From Aliishimia ponticola (GTDB lineage Bacteria; Pseudomonadota; Alphaproteobacteria; Rhodobacterales; Rhodobacteraceae), in assembly GCF_004803475.1 (NCBI RefSeq), contig NZ_SRKY01000004.1, positions 310,001 through 374,000 on the forward strand: 64,000 bases of DNA, written 5' to 3'. Under the pieces are notes generated by a model. It ran no database searches. It had not been told where the DNA came from and was given only the letters and a program-made list of their open reading frames with translations. Below are positions 25,043 through 33,022 of the stretch, one piece after another; the stretch's first letter is position 1, and the number at the start of each line of letters is the position of its first letter. The position numbers and the translations under genes were made by a program.

Positions 25043-25852
25043 TTACTGCTGCTGCACCTGGATCTCGACCTTGATCGCCTCGCTCCCCGTGCCAAACCTT
25101 AACCCGGTTACAGGCGCGGCGTCCTGATAATCAAGCCCTGTCGCAACACGGACGTAACGTGCATCCGGACAAATTCCGTTCGAAACGTCGAAACCGATCC
25201 ATCCGATGCCACTTACCAGCGCTTCGGCCCACGCATGGGTTGCATCCTGGTTTTCCTGTTCGTCCAGCAGCAAATAGCCCGACACGTAGCGCGCCGGAAA
25301 CCCGAGAGAGCGCGCAGCCGCCACGAAGATATGCGCGTGGTCCTGACAGACGCCTTCGCCCTTCTCGATCGCCTCATCGGCCGTTGTGCGCGACTCGGTC
25401 GCGCCGATCTTGTAGGGAACGGCCTCCAGAATACGTTCGGACAGGGCATGCAGCAGGGGCACTTCGGACTCGTATTCGTCCTTCAGCCCCTTGGCCAGCG
25501 ACCGCACATTGGCCCCCGCACGGGTCAGGCTGGTGGACCGCTTGAACAGCCATTCCGGGACGAAGCCAGAATGCTTGCCAGTCACACCTGCAAGGTCTTC
25601 GGTCTCCACCCGGCCATGGGCGTTGATCCCGATCTTTTCGGTGCCTGCCTCGAATGACAGAAGGGTCACGGTGTTAGCGTGATGATCGGTGAACACGGTC
25701 TCGATATTGGCACCCGTCACTTCAAGATCCCAGTCCAGCACGGTCTGGCCGGGCCGGTTCTTCGGCGTCAGCCGCAACTGCTGCAACCCATAAGGGTGTG
25801 CATCCTCAAAGGCATACTCGGTGACATGTTTGATGTTCAGGATCATGGTCAC
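25043..25852 (-). CDS. Transglutaminase-like peptidase of the Anbu operon
   Basis: A 269-residue protein with the N-terminal beta domain (Bact_transglu_N; IKHVTEYAFEDAHPYGLQQLRLTPKNRPGQTVLDW) and a transglutaminase-like core. The triad is Cys in GEGVCQDHAHIFVAAAR, His in DATHAWAEAL and Asp in GWIGFDVSNG. No signal peptide is seen. The start codon overlaps the end of the alpha-E gene by 4 bp. In this conserved operon it is thought to act on amide bonds of the product made by the ATP-grasp/alpha-E pair; the chemistry has not been settled to my knowledge. Confidence 0.88.
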   Translation of the reverse strand: MTMILNIKHVTEYAFEDAHPYGLQQLRLTPKNRPGQTVLDWDLEVTGANIETVFTDHHANTVTLLSFEAGTEKIGINAHGRVETEDLAGVTGKHSGFVPEWLFKRSTSLTRAGANVRSLAKGLKDEYESEVPLLHALSERILEAVPYKIGATESRTTADEAIEKGEGVCQDHAHIFVAAARSLGFPARYVSGYLLLDEQENQDATHAWAEALVSGIGWIGFDVSNGICPDARYVRVATGLDYQDAAPVTGLRFGTGSEAIKVEIQVQQQ

Positions 25853-26790
25853 GCCTCAAACCGGAAGTCTGTTTCGATCTGCTTGCTGAGTGCCGCGAAA
25901 TCGTTGACCAGCCCGGACAAGAAGTCGTGCAACCCATATTCGAACACCAGTTCAATGGACCCGTTATCGAGCTGCGCGAACAGTCCCTCTGCCAAATCGT
26001 GGCTTTGATGGCGCACGTCATATTGCTGCATCAGGTATCCCATATTGGTCCGAACCTTCGACACGGAGAAACGAAGCGATCTTGGCATCCGGCGATCAAA
26101 GATCAGGAAACTGGCGATGCCCATCGGGCTTGGCTCGCCCTCGTTCAGCCAGGAATAGGCGCGATCCCCCGCGACAGAGCGCAGGACCGTTTCCCATTGC
26201 ACATTGTCGAGCGACGAGCCGATGAAATTGACCGAAGGCAGCAGTACGAAATACTTCACGTCCAGGATACGCGCCGTGCTATCCGCCCTTTCCAGGAAGG
26301 TTCCGATACGCGCGAAATCGAACATATCGTTGCGCAGCATCGTGCCATGCATTGCCCCCTGCACCAACGCGCAGCGGTTGCGAATAAGGTCCAGAACCTC
26401 TGGGATATCCTTGTCCGGCACCGGACGCGCCAAACGCTTGCGCAGCATGATATAGGTCTCGTTCACCGCCTCCCAGACTTCCTTGGTCAGCGCCGTGCGC
26501 ACCATGCGGGCGTTCTGCCGCGCGGCCATGATGCAGGACAGGACCGAGGATGGGTTGGCCGGGTCGCGCAGCAGGAAATCGACAATCCGCGCCTGCTCCG
26601 GCTCCCCATACAGACGTTCATATGCATCATTGGCGGACGCGGTCTGCAACACGCTGGACCATTCGTGGTCGGCGCCCTTGCCGCGGGTCAATGCGATGCG
26701 AAACCCGGTCTCGATCAGCCGTGCCGTGTTTTCCGCGCGTTCCAGATACCGGAACATCCAATACAGCCCACTCGCCGTTTTTCCGAGCAT
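25849..26790 (-). CDS. Alpha-E domain protein (DUF403)
   Basis: A 313-residue all-alpha 'alpha-E' protein, opening MLGKTASGLYWMFRYLERAENTARLIETG and containing ENTYIM-like and NFIGSSLDNVQWETVLRSV stretches typical of the family. Alpha-E proteins occur next to, or fused with, circularly permuted ATP-grasp enzymes and are proposed partners in peptide-like ligation. It lies 3 bp after the ATP-grasp gene and overlaps the transglutaminase gene, so the four genes form one transcription unit. Confidence 0.88.
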   Translation of the reverse strand: MLGKTASGLYWMFRYLERAENTARLIETGFRIALTRGKGADHEWSSVLQTASANDAYERLYGEPEQARIVDFLLRDPANPSSVLSCIMAARQNARMVRTALTKEVWEAVNETYIMLRKRLARPVPDKDIPEVLDLIRNRCALVQGAMHGTMLRNDMFDFARIGTFLERADSTARILDVKYFVLLPSVNFIGSSLDNVQWETVLRSVAGDRAYSWLNEGEPSPMGIASFLIFDRRMPRSLRFSVSKVRTNMGYLMQQYDVRHQSHDLAEGLFAQLDNGSIELVFEYGLHDFLSGLVNDFAALSKQIETDFRFEA

Positions 26791-26793
26791 GGC

Positions 26794-28236
26794 TTAATCC
26801 TCCAACACCCAAGTGTCCTTGGTCCCGCCGCCTTGGCTGGAATTCACCACCAAGGAGCCTTGCTTCATCGCGACGCGCGTCAGGCCGCCTGGGACAATCT
26901 CGATCCCGTTTGGACTCAGCAGCACGAATGGCCGCAAATCGACGTGACGCGGCGCAAGGCCAGACTTGGTCATAATCGGAACGGTCGACAAGGCAAGAGT
27001 CGGCTGGGCGATGTAATTGTCGGGCCGGGCAATCAGTTTTGCCCGGAACGCCGCGATTTCCTTCTTGGACGCCGCAGGGCCCACCAGCATCCCGTACCCA
27101 CCAGAGCCATGAACCTCTTTCACGACCACTTCGGCGAGGTGATCCAGCACATAGGCCAGCGAATCCGGCTCGGAACAGCGCCATGTCGGCACGTTGTTCA
27201 AAAGCGGCTTCTCCCCGGTGTAGAATTCGACGATTTCAGGCATGTAGCTGTAGATCGCCTTGTCATCGACGATTCCGCCACCGGGCGCATTGGCGATGGT
27301 GACACCGCCCGCGCGGTAGATATCGAAAATCCCCGGAACGCCCAAAAGACTGTCGGGATTGAAGTTCATCGGGTCGAGAAAGTCGTCATCGACACGGCGA
27401 TAGACCACATCGACCGGCTTGTAACCGCGCGTGGTGCGCATGGCGACGCGGCCATCGACCACCCGCAGATCGGTCCCTTCGATCAGTTCGACGCCCATGT
27501 GATCGGCAAGGAAGGAATGTTCGAAATAGGCCGAGTTATGGATGCCGGGTGTCAGCACCCCGACAGTGGGCGTGCCGTGGCACGCTTCGGGCGCACAGGC
27601 CGCGAGCGAACGGCGCAGTTTCAGCGGGTAATCCGAAACGGGCCGGACATTCACCTTGTTGAACAACTCGGGGAACATCTGGAGCATCGTTTCGCGGTTC
27701 TCCAGCATGTAGGAAACGCCGGACGGCGTGCGGGCATTGTCCTCCAGCACGAAGAACTCATCCTCGCCCGTCCGGACAAGATCTACGCCCACGATATGCG
27801 TATAGATTCCGCCGGGCGGGGTGACACCGATCATCTGCGGCAAGAAGGCTTCGTTCCGCTCGACAAGATGCGCAGGGATGCGGCCAGCCTTCAGGATTTC
27901 CTGCCGGTGGTAGATGTCGTGCAAAAACGCGTTCATCGCCCGGACACGCTGTTCGATTCCGCGTGTCAGCTTCGACCACTCATTTCCAGAAAGGATTCGC
28001 GGCACGATGTCGAAGGGGATCAGCCGTTCGTCGGCTTCTTCCTCGCCATAAACGTTGAAAGTGATTCCGATCTTGCGAAAAAAGTGCTCCGCATCGCGCG
28101 CCTTGCGCCTTAGATCCTTGCCGTTTTGTTCCTCGAACCAGTTGGAAAAAGCTTGATAGGGCTCGCGTGCGCCGTCCGCGTTGCCCTGCATTTCATCAAA
28201 AAATTGCATCTGTGCTCTGTATTGGTGAGAGGTCAT
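26794..28236 (-). CDS. Circularly permuted ATP-grasp enzyme (DUF404/DUF407)
   Basis: A 480-residue type 2 circularly permuted ATP-grasp protein, predicted to form amide bonds with ATP. Recognisable segments: GEEEADERLIPFDIVPRILS, FVLEDNARTPSGVSYMLENR (metal-binding acidic/Asn group), VYRRVDDDFLDP, VANAPGGGIVDDKAIY-like stretch, VVVKEVHGSGGYGMLVGP (ATP-phosphate loop) and a C-terminal HVDLRPFVLL...PGGLTRVA. It is the first gene of the Anbu-type operon. Its promoter must lie in 28237-28350 or upstream transcription reads through the flagellar terminator. Confidence 0.88.
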   Translation of the reverse strand: MTSHQYRAQMQFFDEMQGNADGAREPYQAFSNWFEEQNGKDLRRKARDAEHFFRKIGITFNVYGEEEADERLIPFDIVPRILSGNEWSKLTRGIEQRVRAMNAFLHDIYHRQEILKAGRIPAHLVERNEAFLPQMIGVTPPGGIYTHIVGVDLVRTGEDEFFVLEDNARTPSGVSYMLENRETMLQMFPELFNKVNVRPVSDYPLKLRRSLAACAPEACHGTPTVGVLTPGIHNSAYFEHSFLADHMGVELIEGTDLRVVDGRVAMRTTRGYKPVDVVYRRVDDDFLDPMNFNPDSLLGVPGIFDIYRAGGVTIANAPGGGIVDDKAIYSYMPEIVEFYTGEKPLLNNVPTWRCSEPDSLAYVLDHLAEVVVKEVHGSGGYGMLVGPAASKKEIAAFRAKLIARPDNYIAQPTLALSTVPIMTKSGLAPRHVDLRPFVLLSPNGIEIVPGGLTRVAMKQGSLVVNSSQGGGTKDTWVLED

Positions 28237-28273
28237 TGAAATTAAACCTTATCACCATCACGGGAAATACAAT

Positions 28274-28304
28274 AGCGCGGCTCCCGTTAAGCCGGTGCCG
28301 CGCT
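28274..28304 (-). terminator. Terminator of the flgB-fliL operon
   Basis: AGCGCGGC (28274-28281) pairs perfectly with GCCGCGCT (28297-28304). On the minus strand the stem is followed by ATTGTATTTCC, moderately T-rich. It lies 46 bp beyond the fliL stop and 38 bp before the ATP-grasp start, separating the two operons. Confidence 0.6.
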
Positions 28305-28350
28305 CTCATTGCTCAATTTTAAGGCAACTTCCGCTTGGCGCGTCCGCCAC

Positions 28351-28872
28351 TCAATAGTCCTGTCGCGCGATCTCGAGGATCAGAATGTCGGTGACGTGAT
28401 CGCCCGCATCGCGCACCGCAACTTCCCTCAGGGCGGACCGCAAAACATCGAGGTTGTCGTTATCGGTGAACGCGCCGCGAAAACCGCCGATATTGGCGTG
28501 ATCGAACATGACCTGAAGGAAAGAATCCCGCAGTTTCGGCTCCTTGAGGAAAATGCTGTCGCGAAAGCCTGCATCGACCTCGACACTCAGCGCCATCATC
28601 ACCAGGGACGTCACTTCTCCTTCCTCGACAAGCGGAATGACGAACTGGTTGCTCATCTTCACATATTCACGCTCTTCGCCAGCCTCGCCGTCCTCGGCGC
28701 TGTCGCCATCGTCGGCTTTGGCCTCTTGCGCGCCGTGTTCGCCGTCCTCAGCGGCCTCACCGCCCTCGGCCGCTTCCACCGGTTCCGGCGCCGGGCGCAG
28801 GAAGACGCCCGCGCCAACGCCCGCCCCGGTGCCGATCAGCAGCAGCAAAATTGGAAGGATTTTCTTGATCAT
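28351..28872 (-). CDS. fliL: Flagellar basal body protein FliL
   Basis: A 173-residue single-pass inner-membrane protein. It has an N-terminal TM (ILPILLLLIGTGAGVGAGVF, ~5-24), a highly acidic low-complexity linker (~30-65) and a periplasmic FliL domain (SNQFVIPLVEEGEVTSLVMMALSVEV to the C-terminal VTDILILEIARQDY). FliL supports stator/MotB function at the basal body. It is the last gene of the flgB operon, 9 bp after flgH. Confidence 0.85.
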   Translation of the reverse strand: MIKKILPILLLLIGTGAGVGAGVFLRPAPEPVEAAEGGEAAEDGEHGAQEAKADDGDSAEDGEAGEEREYVKMSNQFVIPLVEEGEVTSLVMMALSVEVDAGFRDSIFLKEPKLRDSFLQVMFDHANIGGFRGAFTDNDNLDVLRSALREVAVRDAGDHVTDILILEIARQDY

Positions 28873-28881
28873 AGCCGTGCC

Positions 28882-29610
28882 TCAGAATGGAAGGATGACG
28901 TCCAGAACCTGCTGGCCAAGACGCGGTTGCTGCACATCCGTGATCTGGCCTCGGCCGCCATAGGACACCCGCGCAGAGGCGATTTTGTCATAGGTAATCT
29001 CGTTCTGGCGCGAGATATCCTGCGGGCGGACATAGCCCGTCACCAGCAATTCGCGCAGTTCGAAATTCACGCGAACCTCTTGCGTGCCGGCGATGGCCAG
29101 CACCCCGTTCGGCAGAACCTCTGTCACAGTGGCCGCGATACGCAGTGTCAGCTTTTCATTGCGACTGACCGACCCGTCGCCACCGGACGAACTGCTGGAA
29201 TTGGTGGAAACGGCGTCCGCCATCGTCGCCCCTTCGGGCAATTCTTCGTCAAGGCGCTGCGGAATGCCAAACAGGCTCGGCACGCTCATGCTTTCGCTGC
29301 CGCTGCGCGACCGATCCGTCGCGTTGGAGATTTCCGCACTCTCGTCGATTTCAATAACAACCGTCATGATATCCCCGCGCTGCATTGCGCGGCGATCCCC
29401 CAGAAGCGAGCTTTGCGAGCCGCTCCAAAGGCTGGCCTGCGTGACGCGCGGACGTGTCTCCAGCGTTTGCGGGAAATCTTGCGACAGCATCGCGGAATAT
29501 TCCTGCCCTTGCTGCGGCGGGGTGAATTCCGGCGCTTTCCCGACGTTTTCAAGCCGCGCGCACCCGCTCATTGCCAGAACGACAAAGCCAATCTTTACTG
29601 CGTATTTCAT
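28882..29610 (-). CDS. flgH: Flagellar L-ring protein
   Basis: A 242-residue lipoprotein forming the outer-membrane L ring. The lipobox LAMSGC gives a lipidated Cys at ~17. Typical FlgH blocks follow: SLWSGSQSSLLGDRRAMQRGDIMTVVIEIDESAEISN, then the beta-rich LTLRIAATVTEVLPNGVLAIAGTQEVRVNFELRELLVTGYVRPQDISRQNEITYDKIA region and a C-terminal QQPRLGQQVLDVILPF. It lies 24 bp after flgA. Confidence 0.93.
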   Translation of the reverse strand: MKYAVKIGFVVLAMSGCARLENVGKAPEFTPPQQGQEYSAMLSQDFPQTLETRPRVTQASLWSGSQSSLLGDRRAMQRGDIMTVVIEIDESAEISNATDRSRSGSESMSVPSLFGIPQRLDEELPEGATMADAVSTNSSSSSGGDGSVSRNEKLTLRIAATVTEVLPNGVLAIAGTQEVRVNFELRELLVTGYVRPQDISRQNEITYDKIASARVSYGGRGQITDVQQPRLGQQVLDVILPF

Positions 29611-29634
29611 CTTCTTCCTTTCAATCGGTCCCGC

Positions 29635-30057
29635 TTAGGGGCCCGAAACATCAATGCTGCCATCGGGCAGTACCGTTCCAAACAAGGTGCTCCGCGAGGA
29701 GAGGTTCATGACCCGGATCATCTCGCCCACGGCGCCGCGATCCAGGGCGCGGCCAGCGGTCGAGATCGACAGCCCCGCCTGATTGAAAACGAGCGGGACA
29801 ATTTGATTGCGGTTCACCAAGGCCGGGGGGCGAATATCGGCGGGGCGGATTGCCCGGCCCGGATACAGCACGACCTTGGTTTCCATTCCGACCACCTGCG
29901 CGAAATCGGAAAGCCCGACATTGCGCAGGTTGGGATTCACCGCCAGATCGGCTTCGGTCAGCACGGTATTCGGCCGGATCGTCTTGATCGCCACGATCGC
30001 TTCTGCCTGCGACAGGCTTGCAACCAGTACCAACAGTGCTGCCAAAGCCCATTTCAT
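29635..30057 (-). CDS. flgA: Flagellar P-ring assembly chaperone
   Basis: A 140-residue periplasmic protein with a signal peptide (cleavage after SQAEA, ~residue 20) and an SAF-type domain (TVLTEADLAVNPNL, VLYPGRAIRPADIRPPALV, GEMIRVMNLSSRSTLFGTVL). FlgA assists P-ring (FlgI) assembly. It is short compared with ~220-residue enteric FlgA, as is usual in alphaproteobacteria. Its start overlaps the flgG stop by one base. No flgI is visible in the window. Confidence 0.88.
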   Translation of the reverse strand: MKWALAALLVLVASLSQAEAIVAIKTIRPNTVLTEADLAVNPNLRNVGLSDFAQVVGMETKVVLYPGRAIRPADIRPPALVNRNQIVPLVFNQAGLSISTAGRALDRGAVGEMIRVMNLSSRSTLFGTVLPDGSIDVSGP

Positions 30058-30842
30058 CAGCGCACCTGCGTCGTTGCGCCCATCATCTGATCGGCGGCAG
30101 AGATGACCTTGGCATTCATTTCATAACCACGCTGGGCTTCGATCAGCTCGGTGATTTCGCGCACCGCGTCAACCGAACTGCTTTCAAGATAGCCTTGGCG
30201 CAGCAGGCCGAGCCCATCCAGACCCGCCGTAGACACAAGCGCGGCGCCTGACGCCTCTGTCTCTACGAACAGGTTCGACCCGATAGCCTCCAGCCCCTTG
30301 GCATTGGTGAAGGAGGCAAGGTCGAACTGCCCCAGAAGCTGCGCTTCTTCCGTGTCCGTGAAATACGCATAGACCTCGCCCTCGGCGTTGATGGAAATGC
30401 TGCGCGCATCGTCGGGGATCGTGATTTCCGGAGAGACCGGGTATCCGTCCGAGGTGACAATCAGCCCTTCGGCCGTCCGCTTGAGCGCCCCATCGCGGGT
30501 ATAGGCGATCTGCCCTGAAGGCAGCGTGACCTGAAAGAACCCGGTGCCGTTGATCGCCAGATCAAGGTCATTGCCCGTCACGGCGAGCGAGCCCTGCTCA
30601 AGGTGGATCGACACGGCGGCTGGCCGTACGCCCAAACCAAGCTGTACCCCGGTCGGCAGTACCGTCCCATCGGAGGCGTTGACCGTGCCGGGGCGGATCA
30701 GTTGCTGATAATGCAGGTCCGCAAATTCCGCGCGCCGGGCGTTATAGCCCGTCGTCGACATGTTCGCGAGGTTGTTCGAGATCGTCTCGACCCGCATCTG
30801 TTGTGCGCTCATGCCGGTGGCTGCGATTTTCAATGCACGCAT
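30057..30842 (-). CDS. flgG: Flagellar distal rod protein
   Basis: A 261-residue rod protein with the N-terminal flg_bb_rod motif (MRALKIAATGMSAQQMRVETISNNLANMSTTGYNARRAEF), central beta domain (LDLAINGTGFFQVTLPSGQIAYTRDGAL) and C-terminal coil (GYLESSSVDAVREITELIEAQRGYEMNAKVISAADQM). The length matches FlgG of this group. It sits between flgF and flgA. Confidence 0.95.
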   Translation of the reverse strand: MRALKIAATGMSAQQMRVETISNNLANMSTTGYNARRAEFADLHYQQLIRPGTVNASDGTVLPTGVQLGLGVRPAAVSIHLEQGSLAVTGNDLDLAINGTGFFQVTLPSGQIAYTRDGALKRTAEGLIVTSDGYPVSPEITIPDDARSISINAEGEVYAYFTDTEEAQLLGQFDLASFTNAKGLEAIGSNLFVETEASGAALVSTAGLDGLGLLRQGYLESSSVDAVREITELIEAQRGYEMNAKVISAADQMMGATTQVR

Positions 30843-30863
30843 TCTGCTCGCTCCTCGTTTGGG

Positions 30864-31577
30864 TTACTTGCTAAGGGAACTCAGCGCGCTGCGAACGCGC
30901 TGGTCTTCACTATCCAGAAATGACTGGCCGAGTTCATAGGCGCGCTGCACCTCGATCATCCGCGCCAGAGCGGTGACGGCATCGACGTTCGAATTCTCGA
31001 CAAAGCCTTGCAGAACGCGCGACGTATCGTCCGGTTCAAACCCTGCCTCCGCGACAAACATGACACCGTCCTCACGGGTCATCCCGCCGGGATCGAGCGG
31101 CCGGACAACGCCCAACTGACCCAGAAGTCGACCATCCGCGCTGATCGTCCCATCAGCGGCGACCGCAATATTGCCCGCGTCCGGCGGCACAAAGACAGGC
31201 GCGCCGCCGATATCAAGCACGCGCAGCCCGTCATGCGTCACCAGATCGCCTTCCGCATTGGGGGAAAAGCTGCCCGCGCGGGTCAAACGCTCACCCATCG
31301 GCGTTTCCACCAGGAAGAAGCCTTCGCCCTCGATTGCGAAGTCGAACGTGCCCCCCGTTTCGGTCAACGCGCCTTGCGTGAAAGAGGTGTTCTGGATGTT
31401 GCCGTTGCCCATGGACAAGGAACGCCCGCCCGGATCGGCCTTGATATACTCGGAAAACACGAGCCCCTCTTGCCGGTAGCCGTTCGTCGCACTGTTGGCG
31501 ATATTATTGGCGACGATGCTCATCTCGCGCCAAAGCCCGACTTGGCGGGACAGCGTGGCATATGATGCGGAGTCCAT
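30864..31577 (-). CDS. flgF: Flagellar proximal rod protein
   Basis: A 237-residue rod protein with the N-terminal SYATLSRQVGLWREMSIVANNIANSATNGYRQEG motif and C-terminal QGFVENSNVDAVTALARMIEVQRAYELGQSFL. It is paired with flgG downstream, and lacks the longer middle domain, which distinguishes FlgF from FlgG and FlgE. It begins 3 bp after fliQ. Confidence 0.93.
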   Translation of the reverse strand: MDSASYATLSRQVGLWREMSIVANNIANSATNGYRQEGLVFSEYIKADPGGRSLSMGNGNIQNTSFTQGALTETGGTFDFAIEGEGFFLVETPMGERLTRAGSFSPNAEGDLVTHDGLRVLDIGGAPVFVPPDAGNIAVAADGTISADGRLLGQLGVVRPLDPGGMTREDGVMFVAEAGFEPDDTSRVLQGFVENSNVDAVTALARMIEVQRAYELGQSFLDSEDQRVRSALSSLSK

Positions 31578-31580
31578 TCG

Positions 31581-31850
31581 TTAACCTCCTACGATCAAGG
31601 GAATGATCTGACTTTGGAACAATGTGACGATGCTGGCGGTCATGAACCCCATCGATGCCCAGAAGACCGCGACGATCGCCACGAGTTTCGGCACGAAGGT
31701 CAAGGTCATCTCTTGCACCGAGGTAAGCGCCTGAAGCAGCCCGACCGACACACCCACGACAAGCGCGACGGCGAGGATCGGCGTCGAGACGACCACCGCC
31801 GTCCACAGCGCCTGCCGCAAGGTGTCGAAAAAGATGACCTCTTCCAGCAT
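31581..31850 (-). CDS. fliQ: Flagellar export apparatus protein FliQ
   Basis: An 89-residue inner-membrane component of the flagellar type III export gate with two TM segments (ALWTAVVVSTPILAVALVVGVSVGLLQ and FVPKLVAIVAVFWASMGFMTASIVTLF). The central QALTSVQEMTLTFVPK is the FliQ signature. fliP and fliR are not in the window. It sits 3 bp after fliE. Confidence 0.93.
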   Translation of the reverse strand: MLEEVIFFDTLRQALWTAVVVSTPILAVALVVGVSVGLLQALTSVQEMTLTFVPKLVAIVAVFWASMGFMTASIVTLFQSQIIPLIVGG

Positions 31851-31853
31851 CGT

Positions 31854-32132
31854 TCAGACCGGCATTCTCAGGATTTCCTGATACGCCTCGACGACCTTGT
31901 TCCGGATCGTCACTGCAGTTTCGACGGCCAGTTCCGTCTGCGCCAGCGCTTGAACCAACGCATGCGGATCCACATCGCCGGTCATCGCTGCCTTGGCCGT
32001 TGCTTCTGCATTGGCCAAGGTCTGCGCGAAGTCAGAGACCGCACCGCGCATGGCTTCGCCAAGCGCCTCAGGTTCGGTCGCGGGTTTAGAGGCTGCATAT
32101 TTTTGAACAGCCGATACTGCACGCACATCCAT
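31854..32132 (-). CDS. fliE: Flagellar hook-basal body protein FliE
   Basis: A 92-residue FliE, the adaptor between the MS ring and the rod. The C-terminal half is typical: LVQALAQTELAVETAVTIRNKVVEAYQEILRMPV. It is preceded by flgC and followed by fliQ, the usual alphaproteobacterial order. Confidence 0.92.
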   Translation of the reverse strand: MDVRAVSAVQKYAASKPATEPEALGEAMRGAVSDFAQTLANAEATAKAAMTGDVDPHALVQALAQTELAVETAVTIRNKVVEAYQEILRMPV

Positions 32133-32152
32133 TCTAGATGCTCCTTTCTGGA

Positions 32153-32548
32153 TTAACGTCGTAGAAGTTCGAGAAGGCTCGACGACATAGCTCTGGTTTG
32201 TTCGAAGATTTTGAGATTGGCTTCGTAGCTACGCTGCGCCTCGCGGGCATCCGCGAGTTCGATCAGCAGATTGACGTTCGAGCCGTCGTAGTGACCGGTT
32301 TCATCTGCCATCGGGTGCTGCGGATCATAGATTCGCTTCAACTCACCGGAATCAAGTTCCGGACGGCTGGCTTTGACCTTGGACACGCCGGTTTGCTGCT
32401 CAACCTCTGCCTGGAAAGACACAGTCTTGCGCCGATAGCCGGGCGTTTCCGCGTTGGAAATATTCTCTGAGAGGTGCCGCAGGCGGGTCGCCTGTGCCTT
32501 GAGCCCGCTAGCCGTCACATCAAGAGCTTTGGAGAATTCACTCGCCAT
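32153..32548 (-). CDS. flgC: Flagellar proximal rod protein FlgC
   Basis: A 131-residue rod protein. The N-terminal LDVTASGLKAQATRLRHLSENISNAETPGYRRKTVSF and C-terminal GSNVNLLIELADAREAQRSYEANLKIFEQTRAM are diagnostic. It begins 2 bp after flgB. Confidence 0.94.
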   Translation of the reverse strand: MASEFSKALDVTASGLKAQATRLRHLSENISNAETPGYRRKTVSFQAEVEQQTGVSKVKASRPELDSGELKRIYDPQHPMADETGHYDGSNVNLLIELADAREAQRSYEANLKIFEQTRAMSSSLLELLRR

Positions 32549-32550
32549 GA

Positions 32551-32940
32551 TCAGGACCTCGACAATGTTGTCTGTAGAATAGTCAGCGCCGATTTGTAGA
32601 TCGCGAGGGCGCGGCTGTGCTCCCGCGTGGCGGACACTGATTCGAGCATCTCACGCTCGACAGACACCGTGTTTCCGTCAGGCGCAGGGTCGTTCCGCTC
32701 TTCGGTCACGCGCGCATGCGTCACTTCGGCGCCGACGCCGTAAAGATGACCGGCACGGGTCGCGCGCAATGCCGGGTGTTGGTCGGGTGATTGTGTAAGG
32801 TCAGCAAAACTGGGCAGCCGCTTGGCCCGGTAACCGGGCGTATCGACATTGGCCGCATTCTGCGCCGTCAGAGCCTGCCTGCGCCCCGCATGGGACGCCA
32901 TAGCAGACGACATCTTAAAGACATCCAGATTTTCAAACAT
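32551..32940 (-). CDS. flgB: Flagellar proximal rod protein FlgB
   Basis: A 129-residue rod protein, first gene of the nine-gene rod/ring operon. The N-terminal SSAMASHAGRRQALTAQNAANVDTPGYRAKRL motif and the C-terminal SATREHSRALAIYKSALTIL identify it. ATG 32940 was chosen: it has a GGGAGAAG site upstream and places the domain at the N terminus; an earlier frame start at 32967 would add nine residues. It is divergent from fliI across 82 bp. Confidence 0.92.
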   Translation of the reverse strand: MFENLDVFKMSSAMASHAGRRQALTAQNAANVDTPGYRAKRLPSFADLTQSPDQHPALRATRAGHLYGVGAEVTHARVTEERNDPAPDGNTVSVEREMLESVSATREHSRALAIYKSALTILQTTLSRS

Positions 32941-32963
32941 CGGGGCTTCTCCCTCGATTGGCT

Positions 32964-32980
32964 TCAATCAAGGTTTAACC
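32964..32980 (+). promoter_or_regulatory. CtrA-like box in the flgB/fliI divergent promoter
   Basis: TCAA-TCAAGGT-TTAACC (32964-32980) matches TTAA-N7-TTAACC with one mismatch in the first half-site and lies in the 82 bp gap between divergent flgB and fliI. Flagellar genes of this family are commonly under CtrA control. Confidence 0.35.
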
Positions 32981-33022
32981 CCGATTCCTTTAGAAACGGT
33001 TTGCGGACATCAGGAGGATGCG

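Noticed and set aside
25927-28113. 728-residue forward frame opposite the alpha-E and ATP-grasp genes
   Set aside because: Spans two well-identified overlapping genes in antisense and shows no recognisable motif.
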